From Gammaproteobacteria bacterium (GTDB lineage: Bacteria > Pseudomonadota > Gammaproteobacteria > BMS3Bbin11): 6,523 nucleotides of DNA. The position numbers and the translations under genes are program-made. Within the stretch, counting starts at the first letter, position 1. The number at the start of each line of letters is the position of its first letter. The notes beneath the pieces were generated by a model. The model was not told the origin of the DNA and did not search any database. It saw only the letters and a list, made by a program, of their open reading frames with translations. The DNA lies in assembly GCA_030597275.1 (NCBI GenBank), contig JAUVSB010000083.1:1-6523 (forward strand). The letters run 5' to 3'. Below, piece after piece: positions 6,399 to 6,523 of the stretch.

Positions 6399-6523
6399 AT
6401 GAATCGCTCTCTCCCACTATTGTTATCGGTGAGCCTGCTCAGTTTAACTGCCAAAGCAATGGCTGCAGGTGACATGCCCAGTCGTGAAGAAATGTGGACA
6501 ATTATTCAGCAGCAGCAAAAACA
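6399..6523 (+). CDS. N-terminus of an exported protein, probably an iron-regulated outer-membrane porin (partial, runs off right edge)
   Basis: Only the first 41 codons are present, open to the window end. The translation begins MNRSLPLLLSVSLLSLTAKA: a short positive N-terminus, a Leu/Ser-rich hydrophobic core and a likely signal-peptidase site after AKA or AMA (about residues 20-22). The mature start, GDMPSREEMWTIIQQQQK, is polar and looks like the beginning of a coiled coil. From memory, porins of the DcaP-like or phosphate-selective kind often begin with such a MW-x-II-QQQQ heptad segment that trimerises before the barrel. That assignment rests on too few residues to be firm. Promoter, Fur-box-like operator and ribosome binding site are all in place upstream, so expression under iron limitation is expected. 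Alternatives are another exported envelope protein, or a TonB-dependent receptor with an unusual start. Confidence 0.7.
   Translation, partial: MNRSLPLLLSVSLLSLTAKAMAAGDMPSREEMWTIIQQQQK

Overview
The window looks like chromosome of a sulfur-oxidising gammaproteobacterium of moderate GC, free-living or symbiotic. The main evidence is the gene set sat-aprB-aprA on the minus strand. It encodes ATP sulfurylase and both subunits of dissimilatory APS reductase, with family signatures intact. In sulfur oxidisers these enzymes run in the oxidative direction: AprBA converts sulfite plus AMP to APS, and Sat converts APS plus pyrophosphate to ATP and sulfate. A sulfate reducer would use the same enzymes in reverse. 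The neighbours (a proteobacterial lgt, a DUF4124 protein, a Fur-box-controlled envelope gene) fit a gammaproteobacterium better. The genus cannot be named from this sequence.

Layout, left to right. 21-1940 is aprA (minus, GTG start). 2000-2464 is aprB (minus). A perfect 14-bp hairpin at 2487-2523 separates it from sat at 2548-3735 (minus). A candidate sigma-70 promoter for sat lies at 3789-3817. 3909-4544 (minus) is an exported DUF4124 coiled-coil protein. A 152-bp divergent gap follows, then a TauE/SafE (TSUP) membrane transporter at 4697-5467 (plus). Its 3' end overlaps the convergent lgt gene (5411-6223, minus) by 57 bp. The 175-bp region 6224-6398 carries a good sigma-70 promoter with a Fur-box-like sequence in its spacer. 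It drives a gene with a signal peptide that starts at 6399 and runs off the right edge.

How the genes relate. Sat and AprBA form one cytoplasmic sulfite-to-sulfate module yielding ATP by substrate-level phosphorylation. No aprM-type membrane anchor lies between sat and aprB. The electron acceptor partner (QmoABC or AprM) must be beyond the left edge or elsewhere in the genome. The TSUP transporter could export sulfite, sulfate or another sulfur compound, but its substrate is not determined here. Lgt is lipoprotein-maturation housekeeping. All gaps are under 200 bases. I found no RNA gene, insertion sequence or CRISPR array, and nothing that amounts to a wholly new system. The points most worth a second look are the Fur-controlled right-edge gene, the hairpin inside the sat-aprBA cluster, and the missing membrane partner.
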